A stretch of 64,000 bases of DNA from positions 5,950,001-6,014,000 of the forward strand of contig NW_024464918.1 of NCBI RefSeq assembly GCF_017591425.1. The letters run 5' to 3'. The DNA is from Ochotona curzoniae. Its lineage: Eukaryota > Chordata > Mammalia > Lagomorpha > Ochotonidae. This document shows, in pieces, positions 11,585 to 22,925 of the stretch (within the stretch, counting starts at the first letter, position 1; the number at the start of each line of letters is the position of its first letter). The position numbers were made by a program, and so were the translations under genes. The notes beneath the pieces were generated by a model that saw only the letters and a list, made by a program, of their open reading frames with translations, had not been told where the DNA came from and did not search any database.

Positions 11585-13505
11585 AAAATGCCTGCTTATA
11601 TCCTTAGCTGATGTGTTTTGTTGCTGTTGAGTTTCTTAAGCCTCTTATATTTATTTGGGTATTAATGCTGTATCAGATGTATAGTTTGCACATATTCTCG
11701 CATTCTGCTAGTTGTTTCTTTACTTTGTTGTGTTTCTTTTGCTGTGTAAAAGCTGCTTGAGTTGATGTTCTCCCATCTGTCTATTTTTGCCTTCACTGCC
11801 TGTGTCTTTGGGGTCTTACCCCATTTAGGAAACTGTCTTGCAGTGTTCTCCTGGTATTTTCCTCCAGTATTTTGATGTTTTCCGTGTTGAATTTGAATCT
11901 TCCATGCATGGCAAGTTGATTTTATATAGGGCACCAGTCAGGAGTCTTGTATAACACTTCTGCATGCAGAGATCCAGTGTTCCCAACATCATTTATTGCA
12001 GATTCTGTCCTATCTCCAGGGAGCAATTTTATCTCATTTTCAAAGGTTAGCTGGCTATAGAAGTGTGGATTAGTTCCTGGGATCTCTAATCTGTTCCATT
12101 GATCCACATGTCTATTTTTATGCCACTACCAGGCTGTTTTGATTATAACAGCCCTGTGGTATGTCTTGAAATATGATATTGTGACACTCCAGTTTTATTT
12201 TTATTATTTAAGATTGATTTTGCTATTCGGAGTCCCTTGTGTTTCCATATGCTATTAGGATCATTTTTTCTAGATCCGAAAAGAACATCATTAGTGTCTT
12301 CATTGAGATCACATTGAAACTATAAAGTGCTTTGGGTTGTGTGGACATTTTGATTATGTCAATTCTTCCAATGCATGAACATGAAATATTTTTCCATTTT
12401 TGTGTGTTTCTTCTATTCTTTTCCTTAATGTTTTATAAGTAGAAATCCTCATGCCCTTCATTAAATTTATTCTAAGGTATTTACATTTTTAATAGTTTTT
12501 GTGAATGAAACTGATCTTACAAGTTCTTTCTCAGCTATGATATTCTTTGTGTATACAAGTCCTTTTAATTTTTGTCTGTTGATTTTATATCCTGCAACTT
12601 TTATAATCTCTTAGTGGAGCCTTCCCATCCCCGTCGTAAAGAATGGTATCATCTGAAGACAGGGATCGCTTGATTTCCCTCCTTCCCATTTGTATCCCTT
12701 TGACTTCTTTTTCTTGCCTGATGGCTCTGGCTAAAACTTCCAGAACTGCCTTTGTTATTATCATTTTATACTTGTCATATATTGGTATCTTTACCTAACA
12801 GAGTGTTCAATCTGTGATTGTGAAGAGAATGAAAGTGTACTGCTGTAAAACTAGGAGAAGATAAAAAAAAGTAATGGGAGGAAGGTGAGTGCAGAGAGGG
12901 TAAGGTGGGAAGTGTTACCAAGAGCCTCAGTCTGTATTGTGCTTCATGTGAAATCTGTCTGCTTTATACAAATAGAAGATGAAATTTTATAATAAAAAAG
13001 GTAGTACTAGTGACCATGGGTATCCTTGTCGAGCTGCAGGTACTAGTGAAAATTCGTGCAGCTTTTCCGCTTTCAACCTGCTGCCGCTGTGCATTTGTGA
13101 TATATTGCTTTGCTTGTGTCAAGGTTTGTTTCTTCTGTAGCCAATTGGCTTATGGTTTTCACCATGAAAGGATGTTGCATTTATCAAATGCTTTCTGTGC
13201 ATTCTATTGAGGAAATCATAATGCTGTTATTTTTCCATTTGCTAATGTGAAATATCACATCTATTGATTTGTGTGTGTGAGCCATTGCCTGCATACCTTG
13301 GATAGATTCCACATGGTTCGGGTGACTGGTATACAGTTATCTTTCTTTGGTGTATCTTTTTCTAGTTTGGGAATTAAGGTGATGGAAGGCATTTGGGAGG
13401 ATTCCCTCTCTTGCATTTTTTGTAATGTTTTAAGAAAAATTGGGATTATTTCTTTTTTATTTTAAGGTTTGGTGGCATTCAACAATGAAGCCATGCAGTC
13501 CTGTG
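11585..13505 (-). mobile_element. L1 ORF2 fragment, antisense, broken
   Basis: The + strand shows the familiar antisense order of L1 ORF2. In sequence these are 'ttctttactttgttgtgttt'/'ttgctgtgtaaaagctgctt', 'ttcccaacatcatttattgc', 'atctgttccattgatccaca', 'caggctgttttgattataac', 'attcttccaatgcatgaaca', 'ttgattttatatcctgcaac', then 'gtttggtggcattcaacaat'. The last of these lies toward the N-terminal side. Many stops and indels are present, and no frame of useful length remains. Sequence at about 12,790-13,000 does not fit the ORF2 order and may be a later insertion or a 3' UTR-like piece. Confidence 0.9.
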
Positions 13506-16010
13506 CTTTACCACCCTCACACCCTCACCCTCTTTCTTGAAACTACAGGAGAATTTAGGCCACTAAAGAGCCAAGCAACCAGAGGAATGTTTGATGGAAG
13601 CTCATGAAAGGATTTTTATAAGAAAAATCTAAAAAGAATACAATATGTAATAACCTCCGTGGAAACAATGAAAACTTACAAAAAAGATGCCTACAAAACA
13701 GTTGAAAATTGTAATGCGGTAACTCAGGACTACCTGTAAAAACTGAATATCTAATAAACCATAGAACATTGTAAATTTGAACTTTTAAAACTCAAAAATT
13801 AGATGATTAAAGAAAAGTAGGATTGGAAAGGAGGATTGAACAACTCAAGAATTTAGAAATGTAAGGAGTCATTTTGAAATAAAACTGCCAATATTGTACC
13901 ATAGGAGAATGTACTTGTCAGAATTACATGATGCAGTTTTGAGACTCACTGTAACTGACACGAACTGGTAATACTGGCCTTGCAGATGGTGGCTTTATTG
14001 ATAATGTCACAACACCTGTCCTTAACATCTTCTTACAAAGATAATTATCTAATACAATCCAGGTGAGTGATTTCTAGGAGTTCAGGAAAGAGGTAGAAGG
14101 TCGAATAGTTGGAGCAGAGCTGGGTGTGAGGACTTCTAGACTAAGGTGCATTTTACTGAATTGGTAGCTGTATGACATATGCATTTATTATTTATCTAAA
14201 CTCGTAGAATTTTATAGCAGGAAAAAAAATGAACTATATGTGAAATAAACCAAAACAAAAATCACTGAGTGAATCTGGGGATCCCAGAATGTAGTGCAGA
14301 CTGTGTGGAATGTCTATTCATTAACTTTGCTGGAAGGGATGGAGAAAGTATGCTGACCCACGTAGCTTTGCAGATGAATAAAGGGCAAAAGGAACAGCAT
14401 ACAAGAACTATTGTGTTGTTGCTAAATTTTTCCCATGGGGGCTGTTAATTAACAACACAGAAATCATATGTGAATACTGCCATTGGACAGTGGCCAGTGG
14501 ACTGCGGGGATAGTTTGATCACTGTTCAAGTGCGTGGTTAGAGACAAGCAATAGAGGTCTAGATTGATGGGTGTGGTGATACATTAGAGTGGAAGGTAGC
14601 CATAGTAGCTCATGTTGAACCTAATACAGATGACTAGATATAGAAGGATATATACAAGGACTTTTCAAAAACTCTTGCAAAAGTAAATTAAGGATAAGTG
14701 CATCAAAATATTTCCTCATATGTATCTATGCAAGAGTTAGTATGCAAATATTACATAGTTCTATCAGCAAGAGGTCCTGAAACAGCAATACTGAGGGATC
14801 AGTGGACCTCAGATCTTGGCTTCTAAAGCTATTCTCCAGGACAAAGGAAGTAAGGAATCTTGGAAAAATGGTTGGTTCTAGATATGTTGTGCCATACGGG
14901 AAGTGCTTGGAGAAAAACAGTTATGAAGGACAACAATTGCTTAGTTCAACATAAATAGGAGAGGGATTTTGAATTTTTAAACCCAAAGAAATGATAAATG
15001 AGGTGATGGCTATGCCAGTTACCCTGATCTAATTACTGTACCTTGTACACGTAGCACTCCCATAAATAGGTGGAATTAGTATGCCTTGATTAAAAATTGA
15101 AATATATGTATTTTTTAAAATATCCAGAAATATCCACAATCTGGAAAATAATGTCAAAGGGAAATAGGAACAAGTTAAGAGAGCTCTTAATGGGCATAGC
15201 TAAAATAATTAGAGCAATAAAATAAATTAGTATTAATATATAATCAAAATCTAAAAGCATTTTCTGTGAGTCCATATGGATACAGATTAATAGGAATAAA
15301 TGATTGAATCTAGAACTGAATAAGAAGACCCGACATACCCAACAGAGAAATTGTAAACATCGTGTTGTGTAGGAAGGAGGTAGAGCATCTCTCCCGCTTG
15401 TCCTCTAAATGCGGGCATCTCGTATTGACTTCCTTCAAAGGGAACACATCCGGAGGGGAAGGAGGAACTCTACAGAGAAGAAATCTCAGGCACACTGCCT
15501 CAGTTAGGGAATCTAGGTCCACGTCCGAGATGAATTGTCTTGACAATAGCTACCTTGGAGGTGGTGAAATGAAAATGGTCCTTTACATCTGTAATCCTTC
15601 CCACACGCCCAAAGGTAATTCTAGTCTAATCATGAGGAGGAAAAAAAAAAAACACCAGTGAGGGTGAGAGAAAGTGCCACAGCTACAAGGAACTTGAGAG
15701 GACAGGACAGCATGACAGTTGGCCATGTGGATCCCCTGCGTGGGAGCCTGAAATCATAAAAAGGTTATTGGCAAAATCTGAGGAAGTCTGATAAAATGTT
15801 ACCAATATTTGATACTTAAGATCAACAGTGCTTTATCATGTAATATACTTATATGGAATGTTATTAATATGGAAATTGGGTGTGGGATATCCTCTTACTG
15901 TCTTCCCAGCTTCTATCTATATCTAAGTCTATTCTAATATTTAAAAAGTTTAAGTTTTTTTAGTTTGCTGAAACTTAGATTTATGAGCAAAATAAATATT
16001 TTTATTAAAA
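13506..16010. other. Unassigned A-rich intronic DNA
   Basis: I recognise no gene here. A short stretch at about 14,655-14,740 weakly resembles the inverted-repeat element found at 19,583 and 22,801. The remainder is AT-rich with many stops and may be diverged L1. Confidence 0.5.
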
Positions 16011-16024
16011 AAAAACACAAACAA

Positions 16025-16360
16025 GGGCCCGGCGCGGTGGCGCAGTGGTTAAGGTCCTCACCTTGCACACCCGGGATCCCATATGGGCGCCGGTTCTATC
16101 CTGGCAGCCCCACTTCCCTTCCAGCTCCCTGCCTGTGGCCCGGGAAAGCAGTCGAGGACAGCCCAAAGCTTTGGGACCCTGCACCTGCTGGGAGACCCAG
16201 AAGAGGCTCCTGGCTTCGGATCGGCATAGCATCGGCCATTGTGCTCACTTGGGGAGTGAATCATCAGACGGAAGATCTTCCTCTCTGTCTCTCCTCTCTG
16301 TATATCTGCCTTTCCAATAAAAAAATAATAAAAATAAAATAAAATAAAAAGATAAAATAA
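16025..16360 (+). mobile_element. CSINE, full length and young
   Basis: The best-preserved copy in the window. The head 'ggcccggcgcggtggcgcag' carries a tRNA-like box A region. The body includes 'ggatcccatatgggcgccgg', 'cagcccaaagctttggga' and 'gagtgaatcatcagacggaa', and the tail is 'ccaataaaaaaataata' followed by TAAAA units. CACAAACA occurs at 16,016-16,023 and 16,368-16,375 as a target-site duplication. Retained CpGs in the head indicate a recent insertion. The form matches the CSINE type I associate with pikas. Confidence 0.95.
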
Positions 16361-16829
16361 AAAAAACCACAAACATACACATATCAATTTGGTGGGACCC
16401 AGGAACAAATAAATGTAATGAATAATGTTTAAGAGAAATTAAAGATGAAGATGAATTTTAAAAAAAGGTTACACAAAGTTTTAAAAAAAGATTTAAAAGA
16501 AAATGACAGATATGTGAGTTGGACAAATCAATTTATGACACATTTATGAGAATCCCTGATGAAGAAAACTGAAGCATGGAATAAGACAAAATTAATAACA
16601 CAGATAATTACTTTTGTTCAAGAAAATCTTTTTACAATCTAATTTGAAATTATGTCTTGAAGAGACGGTGAATGCCTAGAGAAACAGACCCTGAAGAGTC
16701 AGAACCAACTGTATTCTAACAAAATCTAATTATAAAGAACAAAAATTCCTTAGGCATTCAATCGGAGACTTAAAAGAAAACTAGATTCTTGGTGTACTTT
16801 TTTATGCCAAAGCCAAGTAACTATTTTTA

Positions 16830-17115
16830 AAAAAGATTATTTATTTGAAATGTAGAGTTATAGAGATATAAACAGGGACAGAGGCAAGGAAACTGAGTGA
16901 GCAAGCAAGAGAGAGAGAGATCTTCCATCTGCTAATTCACTTGTCTGATGGCCGCAATGACCAGGGCTGAGCCAGCCAGTAGTGAGGAGTCAGGGGCTTC
17001 ATCCTGGTCTCTCACATGGGTGGCAAGTGCCAACCTCTGCTGTCCTTCTCATGCCATTAACAGGGAGCTGGATCAAAAGTAAAGCAGCTGAACTTGAACT
17101 GGCACCTATATGGTG
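16830..17115 (-). mobile_element. CSINE, older subtype
   Basis: Antisense copy running from 'gattatttatttgaaatg' (tail complement), through 'gatcttccatctgctaattc' and 'ggtctctcacatgggtggca', to 'gaactggcacctatatgg'. It is more diverged than the young copies and its head is degenerate. Confidence 0.75.
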
Positions 17116-17167
17116 TTCACATGGAATGACTACAGACTGTGGTGGACATTCAAGAAACCAGATAGTA

Positions 17168-17439
17168 GGGACCAATATAGTGGGTTAAGCAATCACTTGC
17201 GACACCTTCATCCCCATTGCAGTGCCTGTTTCAGCTGTGGCTACTCTGCATTTCCAGTGCAGCTTTCTGCTAATGTGCCAGAGAGTAGTACCACCTAGGA
17301 GTTCCAGAATCATGGCTTCAGGCTGGCCTTGGCCCAGCCAAAGGTAGCCATTTGGGAAATGAGCTAGTAGGTGGAACATTCTCTCTCTTGTTGCTCTGCC
17401 GTTCAAATAAATAATTAAAAATAAAAATTAAAAAATAAG
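17168..17439 (+). mobile_element. CSINE, older subtype
   Basis: Sense copy: 'ccaatatagtgggttaagc' head, 'gctactctgcatttccagtg', 'ttctgctaatgtgccagaga' and a tail 'gttcaaataaataattaaa'. It lies head-to-head next to the antisense copy just upstream. Confidence 0.78.
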
Positions 17440-18044
17440 AATCCAGATATCAAGGTTACCATGAATTACTTCCCCCAAATCGTGCCAAAGATATGCAATA
17501 AAATAATATTAGCATAGGGATTGTTGCAGGGCACAATTCCCAGATTCACTGGAAGTGGATGGGCACATGTGGCTAGCATTTGGAAATCCACAGAGTGAGA
17601 GTGGCAGTGTTGTGTATTCTCTACCAACATGCATTTGACTGTGACATGAACAAGATATGAGCTTTTCTTGTTTTAAAAGTAACAATGTAAAATTCATCAA
17701 ATTAATGGGATAAGTGAGAAAAATCATTTTCCCCATATATGCAGACAAAAAGTATTTAATAAGATTCAACACTAATTCATGATTTGAAAGCATTTGACAT
17801 GTTAAAATTAAAATAGAGACCTATTTAACAAAAATCCTACAACAAACATGATTAACAATGAAAAACTGAGAATTTTCCTTCTTACAGAACTAGAAATTTG
17901 CCATCATGACTTACTCAGCAGTGTATTAGAGATCCTTAACCTGGCAGTGATACAAAAAAAAATGCAATTTTTATAAAGGAAGGAAGGAAGGGAAGGAAGC
18001 AGCCACCAGAAGAACAAAGGAAAGGATGAGTGTACAGATTGGAA

Positions 18045-18415
18045 TAGGGCTAGGTGTCTGACCTGCAATTTAGAAGCCAGTTGCAATACCCACATCCCAT
18101 GTCACAGGGCCTGGCTTTGAGTCTTGGTTCAACTTCTGATCCCAGATTCCTGCTGTTGAACATCTTGGGAGGCAAAACAAGTGGTAGCTCAAGCAGTTAG
18201 GTCCCTGCCACCTGCAAGGAGACTTACATTGAATTTCCTGCTGCTGACCTTGGCTTGTCCTAGCCTTGGCCATTGTGGGAGGTTAGGGTAATCTGTCTCT
18301 CTCTCCTCTCTCTCCCTCCACACCTCTCTTGCTCTCTTCTCCCTTTCCTTCCTCTTGAAAATTTCTTTCAAAGAACCCTCTTCTTCCTTTCTTCCCTCTG
18401 AAATTTTTTTTTTAA
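18045..18415 (+). mobile_element. CSINE, older subtype, inside L1
   Basis: Sense copy of the type with 'gtagctcaagcagttaggtc', 'cctgccacctgcaaggagac' and 'cctagccttggccattgtgg', followed by a pyrimidine-rich CTCTCT tail region. It interrupts the L1 copy, so it is younger than the L1. Confidence 0.75.
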
Positions 18416-19227
18416 ATTGAGGTGGATACCATATAAATGTCATTGTTGACATATACCATGACAGAGTACATGAAAATTACAAAATGAACTAACAGGATTT
18501 TTAAATGAGTCCCTGCTTTAGCTTATTAAACATTAGGTCAAGGTACCAAAAAAAAAAAAACAACTCAATTTTTATATACTTGCAATGATTAGGAATATTC
18601 TTAAAATGCTGTTGGAGAACAATGACACGCAAAAAAAATCAGCTTCCCAGAAATAAGTCTAATGAAACACGTGCATGACCTTTACAGAGAAAATGACAAC
18701 CACGCTTGACAAGAGATTACAGAGGACTGACACGTGAGAGGTGTATTATGTTCATGGATTGACATTCAATATAGCAAAAATGGTCATTCTCCCCAAAGTT
18801 ATATAGATGGATTTAATGCAATCCAGAAAAAAAAAATATGTGCCAGCCAGCTTGTTGCTTGGGGACTTTTTGAGATGATTTGAGAATTTATATAGAAACA
18901 CAGTTGCCCAAGAGGAGCCAAGATGGATTGACACAAAAGAACACTTGGTTTTGGCAAAGGTGACTGCATGGAATGGATGCTTTGTCTCATCAGTTGTGCT
19001 GGTGATGGGAGATCTGTACAGGATGTGTATTGTCCTGACCCCTTCTTCATACCATTCACAGATCCTGTTATAAGTGGATTGTAGATTTCAAAGTAGGTGA
19101 TAAATAACACTTGTGAAAAACAATAGGATGTTCTCAGTGTCTTGGGTGGATGATGTTTCTTAGGGAATAGAAAGCACTACACTTAGTGAAAAAAAAATAA
19201 ACAAATTGAACTTTCTGGGTTTTTTTT

Positions 19228-19541
19228 TTTTTAGAAATTTATTTATTTTTCTTGGAAAGCCAGCTTTATAGAAAGGAGGAGAGACAGAGAGAAATATCTT
19301 CCGTCTAGCGGTCCACTCCCCAAGTGGCTGCAAGGGCCAGCGCTGAGCTGATCCAAGGCCAATAGCCATGAGTTCTTCTGGGTCTCCCATGTGGGTGCAG
19401 AGTCCTAAGGCCCTGGGCTGTCATTGACTGTTTTCCCAGGCCAGAAGCAGGAAACCGGAAATGAAGTGGAGCAAATGGAACACAAACCAGTGCCCACATG
19501 GGATCCCGGCACGTTCAAGGCTATTGCGCCAGGCCCCGGTA
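19228..19541 (-). mobile_element. CSINE, younger subtype, inside L1
   Basis: Antisense copy from 'agaaatttatttatttttct' to 'ttgcgccaggccccgg'. The flanks AAATTGAACTTTC (about 19,203) and AAATTGAGTTCTT (about 19,541) look like a target-site duplication. Confidence 0.88.
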
Positions 19542-19582
19542 AATTGAGTTCTTAAATAACTTCGTGTATCCAAAGATGAGAT

Positions 19583-19706
19583 GGTACTTTAAAGACTTCA
19601 TGGAAAGTAGAATTAAAAGATAAACTTATTTTGATGTAAAATATTTGAAATCCACATGTATGGCTTTTTCATAACACTGATTTTATATGGACACGTTGAA
19701 GACCCC
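19583..19706. mobile_element. Short inverted-repeat element, copy A
   Basis: About 124 bp starting 'ggtactttaaagacttcatg' and ending 'cacgttgaagacccc'. Its ends are imperfect inverted repeats of each other. The interior ('aattaaaagataaacttatt', 'tgaaatccacatgtatggc', 'ttcataacac') matches copy B at 22,801. It looks like a non-autonomous DNA transposon; I do not put a family name on it. Confidence 0.6.
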
Positions 19707-20217
19707 TTGTTTATTATTAAGTAAATGAAAAAAATCTTGTCACAGAGTGAGTGAGGATATTGCGAGTGCATGTCATGTTAGCAAAAAAAGATTTTTGTTG
19801 GCAATTTAGAAGTAATTCCTACTTATCAACCAGACAAATTACACAGTAGAAAAAAAATAAGTGTTTTGAACAGGTATTTCATGAGACAGTTTATCTACAT
19901 GGCTGATTATTAGATGAAACGTTCTTAGAATTTCTTTGATCTATAGGAATACATAATATAAAACCAAAATGACAAATACCACGCTGGCATCTGAATGGCT
20001 GAAATTTACTACATCAAACATTTGTGAGGGTGTGAAAGCATCTACAGAGTTTGTGGAAATAATTGGTGCAGTTAGGCTCCGATACCGTCAGTGTCGATTG
20101 GAGGCAAACATGTACCTGCTTCAGACTGGAAACAAGCCAAATGCTCACTGACGCCGGGGTGATAGACAAGTTGTGATGAAATCTACTGACAGGAAACAAA
20201 AACAACAGGGCACACTG

Positions 20218-20218
<1 letters not shown>

Positions 20219-20264
<46 letters not shown>
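20219..20264. repeat. (CA)n microsatellite
   Basis: About 23 uninterrupted CA units lying within the 3' end of the L1. Confidence 0.97.
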
Positions 20265-20266
<2 letters not shown>

Positions 20267-21734
20267 TACATAATACATCTAAGAAATGTAGTAGGTGACA
20301 AAGGCCAGACCTGATTCCTCTTATCGAAATTACAGGAACAGGCCAGCCCAATGTATGGAATTAAAACTCAGTGTCATGTTTGGTGGAGAAGTGGGAATGA
20401 AAGGGAAAGTAAGGACTTCTGGGCTGTGTCATCATCTGTTTATGGGTCAGTTTAGAGGTTACTGGGCAAAAAATCTTCAAGTCACATAATTTTGATATGT
20501 GCATTTTAATAATTTATTCTTAAAAGACTTAAAAAATGGAAAAGTACATTTTGTGCATGCCTACAATTGAAGCCTTGGAGGAAAAGAAAAGAAAATATAA
20601 AATCAAAGTTTATGATAAGTGGAAAACTTTAAGCATGTCAGGTAATATTAAGAAATGATGACTATGAATGTCCTGCATTTTTTGAGATGCATTCCACAAT
20701 ATTTAGAGATCAACTGTCCTGGGATTTATTATTTTCTGTCAAATGATTATTTAAAGAAAATAAAATAAAGCAACCAGAGCAAAATTGAATAATTGTTGAA
20801 ACTGAAGTGTAGCTATTTCAACTCTGCAAACACAGTTCTCCTTTCCTATGTGCTTACATTTTGAGGGAAACATGATTTATAAATATGTATTTTTTCAAAG
20901 TTCAAAGCTAGATGTCCCTCTCACAGATAAAAAGGAATCTGAGGCTCAGAAAGTTAAAATCAGCCCAGGCTGAGACTTGGACACAGGGCTATTCTGAATT
21001 TAGATGCTAGGAAGAGGAATTCTCACCTACTGAATGAGCTGGAAGGAGACTGAGATCTTGGAAAGCAGACTGACAGTAAGTTTGACATCTATGTAACTTT
21101 AATGTAGGCTGCCAGGGCTAAAAGTTTAGGTTGCCTGGGTGATAGTGTTTTCCCCAAAGAGTTAAAATGAAAACTATTCTTAGTGCTAATTCAGAGTTCA
21201 TGTTTACTCTTTCATTACATATGAAAACTAGTAATATTAAATTACAGATTTACTGACTAACTATGACCTGTGTATTCTAGTACGTTGCTGCCAGAGTTCT
21301 TTTGTTCCCCATGGAAAGAACCCTGCTTGTCCCCCCAGCACCAACATGCAAAATTCCTTCAACTGATCCTTGGTAGTTCAACTGCCCAACCAATCTGGAA
21401 ATGTTTCAGTACTAGATAGTTTTTGACAAAGTAAATGGACTCTTTGCTCTCAGGGTGCTCAGTCTGTGCTGGGAATACATGGAACACACCCCTCTCTGCA
21501 CAACAGGTGCTTGATCCTTAAGAACCCAGAGGAAGTGGTCACTTCTGGTGCAGTCTCGGAAGGCTTCAGTGAGGAGGCATCCCTTGACCCCAGTCTTAAA
21601 AGTCAAATAGGAGACTCATAATGATGAGTAGTTTGATGGAGATGGTTGCGTTAGGGCGAGAACACTCAGGTCTACCCTCTGAAGCTTCCCTAAGCCCTCG
21701 GATCTGCTAACTTAGAGTGTTCAGGAGATATGAG

Positions 21735-21865
21735 CCTGGTGTTTTAGAAATTAAGAGCACCCGTAGTAGAGTTAGGAGAGACCTGGACTTAACCCTCTAT
21801 GAATCTTCTAATTTCACTTAGCAGCCATGAGTCCTCGGCAAGATTCTTAATAGTTTTGAGATACA
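21735..21865 (+). repeat. MIR-like SINE remnant
   Basis: 'aattaagagcacccgtagta', 'gagagacctggacttaaccc' and 'cggcaagattcttaatagtt' follow the sense order of MIR. Confidence 0.5.
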
Positions 21866-22021
21866 TATACCCCTCCATCGTGTTCAGTGAGGCTAATCAT
21901 GTTGAGTGGAGGTGCCTTTTAAAGAGCAGCTTGTTTCTAAGGTTAACATGGAAGATAAAAATGGAAGATATTCAATGTAATCAACAGTTGAACCTCATAC
22001 AAATGAGGTATACAGGGGCAT

Positions 22022-22297
22022 TTTTAAGAAAGATTTATATATTTGACAGAGTTACAGAGAAAAGAAGACACGGAGATCTTTCACCCTAAGTGGCTGCAAA
22101 GACCTGGGCTGGATGAGCCAGGCGTCCTCTGAGTTTCCCTTGTGGGTGGTGTAGCTGACCATTTTCTACTACTTTCTCCAGGCACATGAACAGAAAGTTG
22201 GGCCAGAAGTGGAGCTGCCAGGACTCAAACCAGTGTCCAAATGGGATGCTAGCATTGTAGACCACAGCTTAATCTGCTTGCCTCAATGCTGGCCCCT
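22022..22297 (-). mobile_element. CSINE, antisense
   Basis: Runs from 'taagaaagatttatatattt' through 'cctaagtggctgcaaagacc' to 'gcctcaatgctggcccc'. Diverged but continuous. Confidence 0.82.
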
Positions 22298-22800
22298 GGG
22301 GGAAGGACAGTATTTTATACTTGAGCATCCTCCCCTGATACAGTACTCACACTGGGAGTAGCACATGAGGCCCAAGACGCAGAGGGAAGATGAGATTTGT
22401 GTCCCTTAATCCAGGCTTGTTGTGGATGCAGGTTAATTGAAAAGAGTGTAGGATCCTCTGCACCTTACGTTTCTTGTCTTTGCCTGTTCCTTCTCCTCCT
22501 GTTCGCTGAGGCTTTGCTGAGTGTATAGACATAGGTTCAGTTACAAGCTAGCTGCCCTTGTGCCGTGGCTGCTTTTACCCAGTTCTGGATGCTCTTGGGA
22601 GATTCTTCACGGCAAGAGCTTCATGCAGTGGCCTTCCCAATGATCCCTCCATGGACTTAGCTTTGTCCCTCCCTCCTCCTCCTCATGGGCCAGAAGAGAA
22701 GAATTTACTTCAGTGCATAAGCTGAATCACCACGTGTTTGCTCTCTACGTCTTTTCCCCATGTCTTAGAAAGCTGACTACCCCATGCCATACATGGTGAG

Positions 22801-22925
22801 GGTACTTCAGAAAGTTCGAAGAAGACGGGCTGAAAATAGGAGTTTAATTTGGTGCAAAAACTTTTAAATCCATAAGCAGTGAATTCATAAGAAACATTTC
22901 CTATGCACTTTTCCAAGACCTCCCC
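22801..22925. mobile_element. Short inverted-repeat element, copy B
   Basis: About 125 bp starting 'ggtacttcagaaagttcga' and ending 'gcacttttccaagacctccc'. The two ends are imperfect inverted complements. Interior landmarks shared with copy A at 19,583 are 'tttaatttggtgcaaaaact', 'ttaaatccataagcagtgaa' and 'ttcataagaaac'. Confidence 0.6.

Larger units (their letters stand above)
17640..20545 (+). mobile_element. L1 3' end (ORF2 C-terminal part plus 3' UTR), fragmented
   Basis: The sense-strand L1 order is readable in pieces. 'aataagattcaacactaatt' and 'caatgaaaaactgagaattt' come first (about 17,760-17,880). Then 'gttatatagatggatttaat'/'gcaatccagaaa' follows (about 18,800), then 'accaaaatgacaaataccac' (about 19,960), 'cagactggaaacaagccaaa' (about 20,120), and a 3' UTR with 'aagaaatgtagtaggtgaca' and 'gatatgtgcattttaataat' (20,280-20,510). 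It is split by an old CSINE, a young CSINE, a short inverted-repeat element and a CA repeat. It looks like an old mammalian L1M-class copy, and no reading frame survives. Confidence 0.82.

Noticed and set aside
16025..16100. tRNA gene
   Set aside because: The tRNA-like head belongs to a CSINE, which derives from a tRNA; no cloverleaf with anticodon and acceptor stem is preserved.
15965..16342. 125-codon + frame and 116-codon - frame
   Set aside because: Both are translations of the young CSINE on either strand; no protein is implied.
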